Source of the DNA: Paramacrobiotus richtersi
Lineage: Eukaryota; Tardigrada; Eutardigrada; Parachela; Macrobiotidae
Assembly: GCA_034698045.1 (NCBI GenBank)
Contig: JAQGAU010000446.1
Span: 1 to 28,048, forward strand
Reading direction: 5' to 3'
Length of the DNA: 28,048 nt
A program made the translations under genes and the position numbers. Positions within the stretch are counted from its first letter, which is position 1; each line of letters opens with the position of its first letter. The notes beneath the pieces were generated by a model. It was given only the letters and a program-made list of their open reading frames with translations, did no database searches and had not been told where the DNA came from. Below, piece after piece: positions 8,513-18,371 of the stretch.

Positions 8513-11302
8513 TCACAACACCATTCGTTTCGATCTGCGGACGGAACCGCTTTGTTGAGACCTTTGGCTTTTCTCGGAAGAGTCCTGAGCGCGTATCCAA
8601 GATCTGCCAAGCTGGTTCAGCTTTCTGCGTGTTTTGCCAGTTGGAGGCAGTTTCGGTGCCCTAAGAACGTGCACTTGCTGGCTGTGCATCGTTTTTAGCT
8701 TCCTGGTCAATTTGCTCGGACGAACTGGATGGTGCTGGGACGTCTACATGTTTATCGAGTTTTATCAAGAGCATGTACTGTACGTACATGCTATTTACAT
8801 ACAGAAATGTATCGTACTCTTATACATATACGTACCGATTCGGGACTGTCCAAACCATCTTCTGTGTCTGAACCTAGAAAAACGCACAAAGTTGTTCACG
8901 TCTTGCGGAAAAACTATAGAGGTTGTTTGTCGTTACCAACTGGAGTCCTGTCCTGACGATGTCGCGTTTGCTTTTTCCTGCTCCTCGGATCTTGGACTTA
9001 AACACAGCGTACATTAAAAACTTGCAGATATTTCACATACAGCTCGTTAACACCTTCGGAACTATCCGGCGACGCTGATTTAGGTCTGCCTTGGGTTAAG
9101 CGTGTAGACGCTATGTCGTCACTTTCACCCTGGTTTCTCTGGATTCCGACGTCCGTTGTTTTGCTGCCGGAAGGATGCGTCTCTGCAACAGGCATTGCAC
9201 TATTGCGACAATATTAACAGTTCTGCGCAGTCCAGACCCGCAGACGTTGCGCCTGATAATACGGCAATAAGCTTCGACGAAACAACGTCTGCTGGCACGG
9301 CCAGGGCTTTTTTTGTTCCATTTTGCCCGTGAAATCGTACGTCCTTTGATACGCTGCTGTTTGGTATTAGTTTCACAGCATTCCGGATGTCTTTAAGGAA
9401 GTGAATGTCTGCGTCTTTCGACCGCAGGTGCTTTTCGACTGCCTGGTCGCGGAAGAAAACTGTCGACTTGTCTTTGGACAGTTTAGCAAAGCGGTCAATC
9501 TACGCCATTAACAGGTTGGCAATGCACCATAAATGTGCGATAAGTGCATATATTGATACCTCCTTGGAGTCGCAAAGCGCAAATGCCTGCTCCACTATCG
9601 TATTAAAGGACTGGCTTGGTTTAGGTCTTTTCGTCGGTGTGGTCACTTCTGCTGGAATATCTATGTCGCGGCGCTTCGCCAGCGCCGGCACTTGCCACGT
9701 GGACGCCGTTTGACACATATCAGACATCACAAAGTCCTGCAAGTCCTTTGGTTGGATTTGCGTGTGGCCAATTAAATCCAATGCCTGTATTGTGTACATT
9801 GTATTTGAGTGATTTGTACCGTGGCCGTAAAGAAAGCAATCAATCTGCTTGCCTTAACTGCGAATGCATACAACAGTGCAATATGTCCTGAAATTCTCGA
9901 GCGTGCCTCCTCCAAGCCATACTTTTCGAGAATTTCCGAAATTTCTGGTTGATGCTGATCGACCTTTCTGTACATGTCAAGAAAGTCGGAGTCCTTCAAC
10001 TGTAGAAAGCGAGGCAAGTAGCGTGATAAGTGCTGCGCCAGCTTTCCAACTTTGACTTGCTGCATTGTGCTGAGATGAACAGGTTTTGTGAAAGGAATCA
10101 GGACACATCGAGACATAACTCGCATTCTGCAAGATGAAACAAGTGAGGATACGACTTTCGTTATGGAATTTTGCTTTATTCAGCTAGATTTGTTAGTCAT
10201 TTTTATAAAACTGGAACAATTACAACGTTCTCTTACCTTCCTTGCGCTCTAATTCGAGCCAAAGTGTCCTCGTTGCATGTCACCAGAGCGGTGCAGTGCG
10301 GAACCACTCGTTCACCTTTCTTGCAGACAGAACGCGCTTCGAAGGTCTCTTCCACTAGCACAATAACCACCTCTGCGTCGGAAGGGTCATGCAGAATAAC
10401 CGGCAAGTTTTGCTTCGCAAAAACGTCATCCCGTAGGCTGGATGCGGTTATTTGTTTGTACTCGAGGATTTTATTTGCATTCGGTGCGATTATCCGTCCA
10501 CTGACGCTCGTGCACAGGGTTTTTCCAGTACTCGTTTGGCCGTGGCAAATAACAGTCGGACAGCCGTTTAGTTCCGCGCGAATTTTCTCGGCATGAAGGC
10601 CCATCAGCATCCCGCCTGAAAGATGAACCGCTCAAATCGGTGGTACAGCTCTTTTAGAACACCGGTAATGAATGTGAATGCGGTTGCGCCGGTTATGTGG
10701 TACTGTTACTACTATACCATACTGTACCTGTTACAATTCCCCATGCGAGTACAGTCTTCTTCGGTAGCATGTCGGCAATTTCATCAAACGGTTGCCCGAG
10801 TGGCAGACTTTCATTAGGCAAGGTCAGCTCGCGAAGTAGTCCGCAAGTCCACATAAAGTTTGTTTCCTGTGCATCTACCAACATAGCTTGTTCGGCGACT
10901 TCGTAAACCGCGTCTTCTCCCAGAACGAAGTAGCGCTGAGGCTGCAGCCCCTGCTCGCGCTCTTCTTTGAGCTTCAACACTGCGATCTCGTCAGCCAGCG
11001 TCTGAAATCCAAGCCGAACAACACGTTGTTTTAAATGTCGAAATCCATTGCACCCGGATCCCTTATTGGCTCTGTACAATGAGATGATAATGAATGCAAC
11101 TGTCCTTGAACAGCATCACAGAACAGCAACTGCAGCGAGAAACAATGCTAACCTTTTTAATTCCTCCGATTTATGGAACCCGTAGTCATTGAGCTCCGCT
11201 TGGGAAATCTTCTGAAACAGTGCCGGCACTCCTGGATGTTTCCGAACAACATCCATAAAGCGGGGTACGGAAGACCACGCGTCCGTGGGGATGAATATTT
11301 TG
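8513..11302 (-). CDS. P-loop NTPase (AAA+/SF3-like), nine exons, 5' end unresolved
   Basis: My splice model (minus strand): 11302-11153, 11071-10728, 10615-10237, 10126-9853, 9784-9560, 9499-9238, 9182-9054, 8873-8836 and 8743-8513. All eight junctions keep phase and the sum gives 676 residues plus stop after one partial codon. The product has a helical N-terminal half and a Walker A GQTSTGKT at about residues 190-197. It then has LPVILHDP (240-242 HDP, possible Walker B), a sensor-1-like ALVTCNE (N279) and an Arg-rich RMRVMSR just after, as in AAA+ or SF3/DUF927-type ATPases. The C-terminal part is acidic/Ser-rich (SSEGSDTEDG) then strongly basic (TRKLK, RRSKRM), suggesting nuclear location or nucleic-acid binding. 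I do not recognise the family. Introns are 55-180 bases; the fourth uses a GC donor (AAG/GCAAGC). A GT donor at 9819 would also keep phase but leaves a 35-base intron. The first exon shown begins with an acceptor (GATTTCAG), so upstream exons are missing from the model. No internal stop is needed, so it is probably functional. It may be transposon-derived; nothing proves it. Confidence 0.72.
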
Positions 11303-12479
11303 CTGAAATCAGGTATTTACGGTCGTCAGTAACAAAAGTAGCCTTTCCTTTCTACAAGTTCACGTTCCTTGGTACATCTTAATTTTTAGTTGTAACTTAC
11401 AGTATTGCTAAGCTTAAAGCTTAAAGAAGAGAAGTGAATCAATTGGTCGCGCATATATTGGTCTTGAATCCAAACTCTGGATGCAGAATCTCCTACGCAA
11501 TTCCAAGGTTTTGGATTAATTAAATTACAAAGCCTAGATTTGTAGATCAGAATTATACGCAATATTTCTGGTTAATTCAGACGTATGTGAAAATTTGCCG
11601 CACAACGCGGTCTTCGAGCGTATCGCTTACTGATCTCAGAATTTTGCTAACATTATTTTTTTGACATTTTATCCTAAACTTGGTAATTCAATTATCCTAA
11701 ATAATAATATCATAAATTTTCAAGTGTCATGGTTATCCAACTCAAAATGCAATACGAACTGCACGCACGACGCAGTATTTCTGTGGTACATCGTTTTCTG
11801 TCAGCAGCCGCATCAGTCGTTCTATCGTTAGTTTTCCTTCGGTAATAATAACAATAATCTTCATTACGCAAGCAGGTAACCCATGTAACGCTCGAAAGCG
11901 TGCCTGAGCCGCATTATCTCGCCCAAGTATGGATAGTAACCAGAAAGGGATTATGCTTTAATAACTGAATCCGGACATGTTAGTAACAGAACTTCAGCAG
12001 AAGAAGAAGACAAGACCAAGACTAAATCCACGGTACATCTCCACGATCGTTTAGCTTGCACTTATATATCTACACACTTGCTCCTTAATGGTTAAATGCA
12101 CTTAAGACATCATTAGCGGTATATTAGAGAGAAAGAGGAAAGATGTTAATGATTATCTGGTCATTGGACTGATGTTGTAACCGGTGTTGTCATGATGATA
12201 TCAGGATGATCTCACGCTTGCATAACTGCTTCCGGTTACATCACATAGTGACTCGTTACAGCATAGTTGTGAAATAAGTTCTTTTCAAGTTTTTGAATAA
12301 AAGGGGGCTTTACCTCCATCACCGAAGCGTGTACGACAGGAGACCAAACTTGAAAAATCCAAAACACTCATTAAAAGAACAACTGCCGAAAATTTCGCCA
12401 TTTTAATCAGAAACGAAATGAGAATGATACTGTCGAAAAGATAGCCAACTAAATAAAAGACTGAAAGGTTAACTCAGAA
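11303..12479. other. Upstream region of P-loop gene; no clear exon
   Basis: This should contain the 5' exon(s) and promoter of the minus-strand P-loop gene. A consensus donor ACT/GTAAGT ends a possible exon at 11401 (minus), but the phase needed to join 11302 meets a stop, so it may be UTR. At 11843-11884 lies the short AT-rich/GCAAGCAGGT segment found inverted at 3732-3775. Nothing else is recognised. Confidence 0.4.
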
Positions 12480-13110
12480 GATGGATGACCTCACAAAGCA
12501 GAAGTACAGCAGAAGAAACGAAAAACGTTAACGAGACCCAGGCCAATCGAAGTCGAATAAGCATGCCTTTTCCGAGCGATCACAGCATGACATTAATACA
12601 CTGCACTGAGCGCTCGCTGGACATCGAATTTAAATACTGCGGACGATCAGTATCGAACAGTTCCTAAGCTGACTAATGTTTCTTACGTCAAATCCTGTAC
12701 CTTTCCTCATCGAACTCAGAACTCATTAACGGTTCATCGCGCAACAGAAAGCCTTGAAACTAAACATACGGCGGGGGAGATTGCCATCACGAAGAAGTTC
12801 AGATCGCACTTCCTGGAATGGTCTTCATTGAAAAACCGCAGAAGGATGTGAACCGGGGTAGGGCATGATATAACGTGGCCGCGGACTATGTGGCGTCATA
12901 TCTCGGTTATAGTTAATCTGCCTTATCCAACCGCCATCTCGTGCTCTGTCGGTTGCAGTTCCTTCCACTAGCTTCGTGCGAAACGTGGAGTGTAGTATAC
13001 CGAGAATAGAGGATTAGTCACATAATTGCCTCGGTTACAGTCGGTTTCCTGATGTATCGATAACGTTCCCAACCGTGCTGATACGGGTATCTTGGCCATA
13101 TATAAAGTAT
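12480..13110 (+). promoter_or_regulatory. Duplicated upstream block of PAN-like gene 1
   Basis: This block is homologous to 14400-14640 plus 15310-15760 (gene 2), and its downstream half is homologous to 18030-18262 (GH45 gene). Shared segments in order include CGGACGATCAG with TCC...GAGCTGAC-like sequence, TTGAAACTAAAC.TACGGCGGG, CTTCCTGGAATGGTCTTC, CTATGTGGCGTCATATCT (12886 on), ATCCAACCGCCATCTCGT, GTGCGAAACGTG, GAGGATTAGTCAC and CTGATGTATC. Such conservation upstream of three tandem genes suggests shared cis-regulation as well as recent duplication. Confidence 0.8.
13099..13106 (+). promoter_or_regulatory. TATA box, PAN-like gene 1
   Basis: TATATAAA, 117 bases before the start codon at 13223, at the same relative place as TATA-like boxes of the two paralogues. 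An initiator-like TCAGT lies about 40 bases downstream. Confidence 0.7.
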
Positions 13111-13222
13111 TGTTGCCGCACTAACTGATGGAGTTGCAGTTGTCAGTGTCTGTTTGCTAAGCATCAATGTTAACATCCGAATTATAGGACAGCAGATTTA
13201 TTACCTTTCAAAGGAATCAAAG

Positions 13223-13930
13223 ATGCTCCAGGTAAAGACCATCAGCAGTAATGCTCTATAAAGTTAATTATAGCGGTAATTTTATTGAAACCTTATCAGT
13301 TTCGACATTTCCATTTTGCGCCAGTTGTTATTATTTAACGCAGTTTGAAGTTTTTCCGACTTCTGGGTTTTTTTAGTCAGTCTTTGCATTCGTGTGGACG
13401 AAATAGGATAAACTGGCTATGGCATTCATATCACCGCCGTGAAAAGTACGAAGTTATATTTCCAGTAATTTTGTATAAGCTAAATGGATTTAACTGACAT
13501 TTCATTACACAAAAACACATTATCGAACGAGAGACAATACTGAACGCTTTACTGACACTTCTTGATACATTGTACAAAAATATTTTCCGTTTTTCAGGGA
13601 ATTCGCTGCCTTAATGTGCTGCTGCTATTCTCTTCGCTATTGACCCTATCAACATTAGCCAGCGACTTACAGTGGAACGGCAACTGGGCATTCAGCTGCG
13701 ACTTCAATGGCAACGAGCTCAGTCAAGCCCGCATGCCGGGCGAAGAATGCGGCGGTTTCTGCTACAAAGAACCTTCCTGCACTCATTTTACCTGGACCAG
13801 CTTGGACGGCGGGACATGTTTTTTGAAAAGCGGGTCGGTCACCAAAGCTGATGCTTTCAACACCGGTGACTCGAGTATGGTGTGCGGCGTCATCCGGGCG
13901 GCTGGTTATCGGGGCAGTTACGGGAATTAG
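13223..13930 (+). CDS. Secreted single-domain PAN/Apple-like protein 1
   Basis: Two coding exons, 13223-13231 (ATGCTCCAG, then donor GTAAAG) and 13598-13930 (after TTTTTCAG), make a 113-residue protein. Residues 1-24 form a signal peptide with a Leu-rich core ending STLA. The mature part starts SDLQWNGNWAFSCDF and has six cysteines. Signatures are [27 protein letters not shown] and VCGVI, a compact PAN/Apple-like domain of the kind found beside carbohydrate enzymes. It stops shortly after the last cysteine, with a Gly/Tyr-rich tail and no catalytic domain. The paralogues at 15858 and 18372 share splice structure, and the third carries a cellulase. A role in binding glycans or assisting the enzyme is inferred from that neighbour; the binding target is not visible in sequence. 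An ATG at 13562 inside the intron is less likely as start, because ATG 13223 with its splice site is conserved in all three genes. Confidence 0.87.
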
Positions 13931-14399
13931 ATTGTCTGGGTATTTTCGGTTACAGATGTGATGAAACATTGTTAATTACCGTCCTGCTTAAAACATTTGT
14001 CAGTTTCGATTGTTATGATAATGTCAAAGTGCAAAATCGATGCTTCGCATCATAGTATAAATTAAAACGAATCGTTATCCAGAGCTTTCCTGAAACAGGT
14101 ATTATTCACTGATATAGACTTCGCACGTATGTAATACTAAACCAATACTAGAAGTCCATGTTTGTATTGTATTTGTATTTATTTCGTGACCAGACAAACC
14201 TCGTTGTGGGACATACCAAGTTCGATTGCATACTTAAAAATTCACAAGAATTGTAGTACTGAAGATCTAAAATCCCAAAGCTCTGGGAAAAGAGATCGAT
14301 CGCAAGTGCTGATACAGTAATCATAACCGTCGACTAAACATTCTTTCTCAGGCTGCTGTTCTGCAGTTCGCTTCCACACGAACTGGCTTTCGGAGATGT
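13931..14399. other. 3' flank of gene 1, no gene seen
   Basis: No coding sequence or GH45 remnant was found after the stop at 13930. AT-rich runs such as TGTATTGTATTTGTATTTATTT at 14163-14184 are simple sequence. No clear AATAAA signal was found close to the gene. Confidence 0.4.
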
Positions 14400-15760
14400 C
14401 TTTCACTGGTCAGAAAGCAGTAGAAACAAAACGTTGGCGAAATCCAGCCAATGGAAAATGACTAAGCCGCACTCTCATCTTCCGAGCGCTCAAAGCGTAA
14501 CATTTTATACTGATAACGCTGGGCATGGATGCCCATCGATATCCCATTCAAACACTACGGACGATCAGCAAATTAGCAATACACAGTTTCCGAGCTGACT
14601 CTTGTGATTTACGTTTTTCTTCACTCATCTGAGTTTTGATAATTAACACGTTAACAATCGCCGCCTTCAAAACTACCGATTACACACAGGGTATGACCAA
14701 TTTTCTCAGACAAAGCAAAGAAAAAGCACGCGGCTAATCTACAACAGTAGTCAGCAGGCCCCAAGAAGGCTCAAAAAATCAACTGTATCTCCCCCGCCAC
14801 GTTTCCAATGCCAAACGTACAAATTCATATTAAGTGCTCAGCTCCACAGAATGCCTGTTTTTTGGCCACTTCACGCGCTTTACCCGAAGTGGCATTGCAT
14901 CCCACTCTAGTCATCCCATCCGGTCACTTGCCATCCCTAACTAGGACAGAGTCCTGACAACATGGTGATAATAGCGGTATTCTGCGGACGCTAGTAATCA
15001 CCTGATTCTGTTATTTATTCTGTGAATTCTCGTGATTACGCGCGCGTGCAACGTTCCTATTCTTTTTTGCAACCTTAGCCCATGATCTCCCAATTAACGT
15101 ACAGTTTAATGATTAGCACTTAGTCGAGATGAGTACAAGAGGACTGCTAACAAAAATCAAATGAAAAACAAACAAAAAGCCAATCCAACAGTAACGCATC
15201 ACTTCACCTTCTTATAGGCAAACGCTTGAATTCATCACCACCGTTCCACGTGCCGTGCCTTTCGCCTACTGAAAGGCCCAAGCCGGCCAACCTAAGTGGA
15301 ACCGCGTATTCACATCATATCCTTTACCTTCCTTGATTGCAACTCATTTTCAGAACACATTAACGGAACATCGAGCACACGTTGAAACTAAACGTACGGC
15401 GGGGCAGATTGTCATCACAAAGAAGTTTAGATCGTATTTCCTGGAATGGTCTTCTGTGAGGAAATCGCACAAGGATGTGAACCAGGGCAGGGCATAATAT
15501 AACGTGGCGACTATGTGGCGTCATATCTTGGTAACAGTTTACCATGTCCAAACGACATCTCGCGGTCTGTTTGCTGCAGTTGTGCGGTGACATTTCCTTC
15601 GGCTTCATGCGAAACATGCAGTGTGTATACCAAGAACAGAGGACTACAGTAGTCATGTAACTGATTAACTGATTAATGCGCCTCGGTTGACGTCAGTATC
15701 CTGATGTGTCAATAACGTTCCCAACCGGGCTCACACAGGTACCTTGGTAATATTTAAAGG
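14400..15760 (+). promoter_or_regulatory. Duplicated upstream block of PAN-like gene 2, interrupted
   Basis: 14400-14640 matches the start of the gene 1 upstream block (12480-12700), and 15310-15760 matches its remainder (12690-13110). Between them about 670 bases have no counterpart upstream of gene 1, so there was an insertion here or a deletion there. Shared landmarks include ACTATGTGGCGTCATATCTTGG at 15510, TTGAAACTAAACGTACGGCGGG at 15384 and AATAACGTTCCCAACCG near 15711. Confidence 0.75.
15751..15758 (+). promoter_or_regulatory. TATA-like box, PAN-like gene 2
   Basis: TATTTAAA, 107 bases before the start codon at 15858, aligned with the TATA box of gene 1 after the shared ACCTTGG/TATCTTGG sequence. 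Confidence 0.65.
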
Positions 15761-15857
15761 AATTTTACCGCTTTAGCTAATTTATTTACAAATCTTCAGT
15801 GTTTATTTGCTATATTAATTACAGAAGAGCAGATTTCACCCGTCAAAAGAACCAAAG

Positions 15858-16461
15858 ATGCCACTTTTCCAGGTAAAGCCGGTAAATTGTTTTAGCAATG
15901 CTTTTCAGCATCACTATTACGTTATTTTAACGCTGATTATATTTAAGTATTGCAAGTTCAGCATTGTTGTTTTGCGCTTATTATTATCGTTAAATGCAGT
16001 ATACAGTTATTTCAATAATTCTGTGTAAGCGAAATACACCAAACTGAAATTCTATCATACCAAAAACATGTTGTTGAACGAGAGACAATACTGACAATTT
16101 ACCCGATAGTTTTTCTGACACCTGGTACAAAATCGTTTTTTCACTCTTTCAGAGAACCCACGGCCTTAATGTGCTTCTGCTGTGCTCTTCGCTGCTGATC
16201 CTGTCAGCGATGGCAAACGACCTGCAGTGGAACGGCAACTGGGCATTTAGCTGCGACTTTGTTGGCAATGATCTCAGCCAGGCGCGTATGCGGGGTGAAG
16301 ACTGCGGCGGTCACTGCTACAGCGATACTTCATGCACCCATTTCACATGGACCAACTTGGACGGCGGGACGTGCTTCTTGAAAAGTGGATCCGTCACCAA
16401 AGCAAATGCTTTCAACACCGGGGATTCGAGTATGGTGTGCGGGATCATCCGGGAGAACTAG
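15858..16461 (+). CDS. Secreted single-domain PAN/Apple-like protein 2
   Basis: Two coding exons, 15858-15872 (five codons, then GTAAAG) and 16153-16461 (after CTCTTTCAG), give 107 residues. The signal peptide is residues 1-26, ending SAMA. The mature domain begins NDLQWNGNWAFSCDF and keeps all six cysteines of gene 1: [32 protein letters not shown]. It ends at once with REN and a stop. It is the closest paralogue of gene 1; most changes are conservative, which suggests selection on protein function. As in gene 1, there is no catalytic domain. An in-frame start inside the intron is possible, but the conserved tiny first exon makes ATG 15858 the better choice. Confidence 0.87.
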
Positions 16462-17008
16462 ACTGTCTTGGATCATTTTGGCAATAGAAGCGATAATATA
16501 TCGTATCTGTACCGTTTGTAGCAATTGTCGGTAATGATTGTTCTGCTAAAGCAAAAGTCCAGAAGAGAAACTTTGAATTAAACAACATTATACAGCAAAG
16601 GAAACGGGCCGATTCGAGTACCTGGCTAAAAGAGGTCTATATCACGTATACGCTCACGCACTTGTTTGTTACCGAACCTTATTTTCGGTTATCATCTTTT
16701 TAAGCAGTTTCTGTACAGCTGGTACTTCTGTAAATGCGGGTCCAACTCATTGTATACGTATCTGTTATCAGAAACGTTCTCAGGGGTTTTTTTGGCAGCT
16801 GAAGAATATCTTCGGCATAATCGACACGAAACTTGGATAAACTTATTAAACTGTGACAAAATGCCAGCAGAATCTCAATGGGACAATGGAACAAATCTCA
16901 GATCACTCTGTGACCTTTGCAGTCTCCACCAAACAACACAAGTATGCACATCGAACACCAGAGAAAAACAACAGAAGAAGAAAACCTAACAACGATTATT
17001 TTGTTGCT
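16462..17008. other. Spacer, no supported gene
   Basis: A 107-codon plus-strand frame (16666-16989) has no motif and an ordinary base composition for chance. I do not call it a gene. No terminator-like or RNA structure was recognised. Confidence 0.35.
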
Positions 17009-17355
17009 GATCATGCAGGAGCAAACTTTATGAGATATCGGCGATAAGCCTAAACCATCCGCAGATAGCTCAGCGGTGGAAACCTGATGAGGCGATCTGG
17101 CTGTACAAGATACGAAACAGCGGTGCCTGTCCAGTCCCTCTGTATATGACGGAAATGGTCAAGTTTCTGGAGAACAACCGGCTACGTTGCTCCATCCGCG
17201 TCGATGCCAAAGCCAAGAAGAAGATCGGCGAAACCACCCTTGCAGTGAGACTGCGGAATTTGCTTAGCACTTTGACAAATGCATCCAGTGATGTTCTGCG
17301 TTGTTCTAGCATCGCTGTCTTCAAACGTGCTATTTCCTTTGTGACCCTAGCGTAA
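17009..17355 (+). pseudogene. Orphan coding-like fragment, faintly RhoGAP-like
   Basis: A frame of about 115 codons, more GC-rich than its surroundings, reads SKLYEISAISLNHPQIAQRW, then CPVPLYMTEMVKFLENNRL and RVDAKAKKKIGE, and ends at TAG 17353-17355 region after SFVTLA. The pattern V-P-L-x-x-x-x-M-V-x-F-L-E-x-x-x-L followed by R-V recalls the start of a RhoGAP domain (P-x-x-L...L-x-T-E-G-I-F-R-V), but the TEGIF core is not there. It has no good start codon, promoter or neighbouring exon. I read it as a fragment of a larger gene, perhaps a relic; the family guess is weak. Confidence 0.3.
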
Positions 17356-17435
17356 CGTAGCGTGCTGTCATATCTGTAGTGCTTGCATTGTCAAACAGAT
17401 CGAAGTCCCGGAAACGGGTTGTCTGCTTAAGAATG

Positions 17436-17458
17436 AAATAAATAAATAAATAAATAAA
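17436..17458. repeat. (AAAT)n microsatellite
   Basis: Nearly six tandem AAAT units. Confidence 0.95.
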
Positions 17459-17940
17459 CACCCCTGCTCAGTATACAGTCTTGGATTTTATTAAGGTTGA
17501 TCTGTTAAACTCTTCGTTATCTGCGCAATTTTGACTCCATGATGTACTGAAAGGCGAAGTTTGCACTATTCTGCTGTGGTCTTTTTCACAACCATTCCTG
17601 AAAAACTAATAAAAGTTGCTGTGCCAAGGAAATAAACGTAAAAAAATGCAGAAAGCTGCTGTCCCACCCTCGGGGTGATGAGGTACGCCTGCGGGGGCTA
17701 GGGGCGACACTTCCAAATTATATACACTTCCGTATTATATACAGAAAATTCTTAACGGAGGGTGTATATATTATGGAGACTCCACTGTACACACTGCTCG
17801 TATCTTATCGAACTCAACATTAGTTCGAGAATTTGAGTCAGTAGAACCCTGATATTCATCAGATGGTCAGTTACAACTGAAAGCAACAGGAACAAATACA
17901 AAAACGTTGTTGTCTCACGCTTGTGAATTAATCTTATCCT

Positions 17941-17996
17941 GGTTGGGCAACGAGACACTCGAGTACACTAGATACGTGTGTTCTTGTTGCCCAACC
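17941..17996. repeat. Inverted repeat upstream of the GH45 gene
   Basis: GGTTGGGCAAC plus an imperfect extension (GAGACAC) at 17941-17957 is complementary to GTGTTCTTGTTGCCCAACC at 17978-17996. The loop is about 20 bases. The position, about 30 bases before the duplicated upstream block, coincides with where that block's homology begins. Confidence 0.8.
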
Positions 17997-18029
17997 GGAC
18001 GTTAGTCAGCGCAGGACACGACACGGTGC

Positions 18030-18262
18030 ATTCGTGGGCTATGTGGCGTCACATATCTTCGTAATGATCTCACTTATCCAACCGCCATCTCGTCGTCTCT
18101 GCATTGCAGTCCACCACTCGTTTAGGCTTAGTGCGAAACGTGCATTGTATTACCAAGAATCGAGGATTAGTCACTGTCATCTAATTTCCGTGTGGTGTCG
18201 TTTTGCTGATGTATCAATAATATTTCACACTGGGCTCGTTCAGCTGCTGAGCGTATTTAAGC
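18030..18262 (+). promoter_or_regulatory. Duplicated upstream block of the GH45 gene
   Basis: This matches the downstream half of the blocks before genes 1 and 2: CTATGTGGCGTCA(C)ATATCT at 18039, ATCCAACCGCCATCTCGT at 18075, AGTGCGAAACGTG at 18129, AGAATCGAGGATTAGTCAC near 18157 and CTGATGTATCAATAA near 18204. It ends at a TATTTAA box. Homology to the more distal half is not seen here. Confidence 0.78.
18254..18260 (+). promoter_or_regulatory. TATA-like box, GH45 gene
   Basis: TATTTAA, 112 bases before the start codon at 18372, the same spacing class as in the two paralogues (117 and 107). Confidence 0.62.
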
Positions 18263-18371
18263 AATCATCCCCACAGCACTTGACATAACCTACGCTTTTT
18301 AGCGTTTAAGTAAACAGATGCTTTTTGACTTTCAGATTTGCACCCTCTTTGCCGCGTAAATAGATACCAAG

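Noticed and set aside
10614..10727. A minus-strand frame inside the P-loop gene reading FITGVLKELYHRFERFIF
   Set aside because: It lies in the intron 10727-10616, whose donor and acceptor join the exons in phase; including it would need a frameshift just before the Walker A segment.
17059..17135. A tRNA-like start (GCAGATAGCTCAGCGG)
   Set aside because: It resembles an A box, but no B box (GGTTCGANTCC) or cloverleaf follows, and a protein-like frame runs through it.
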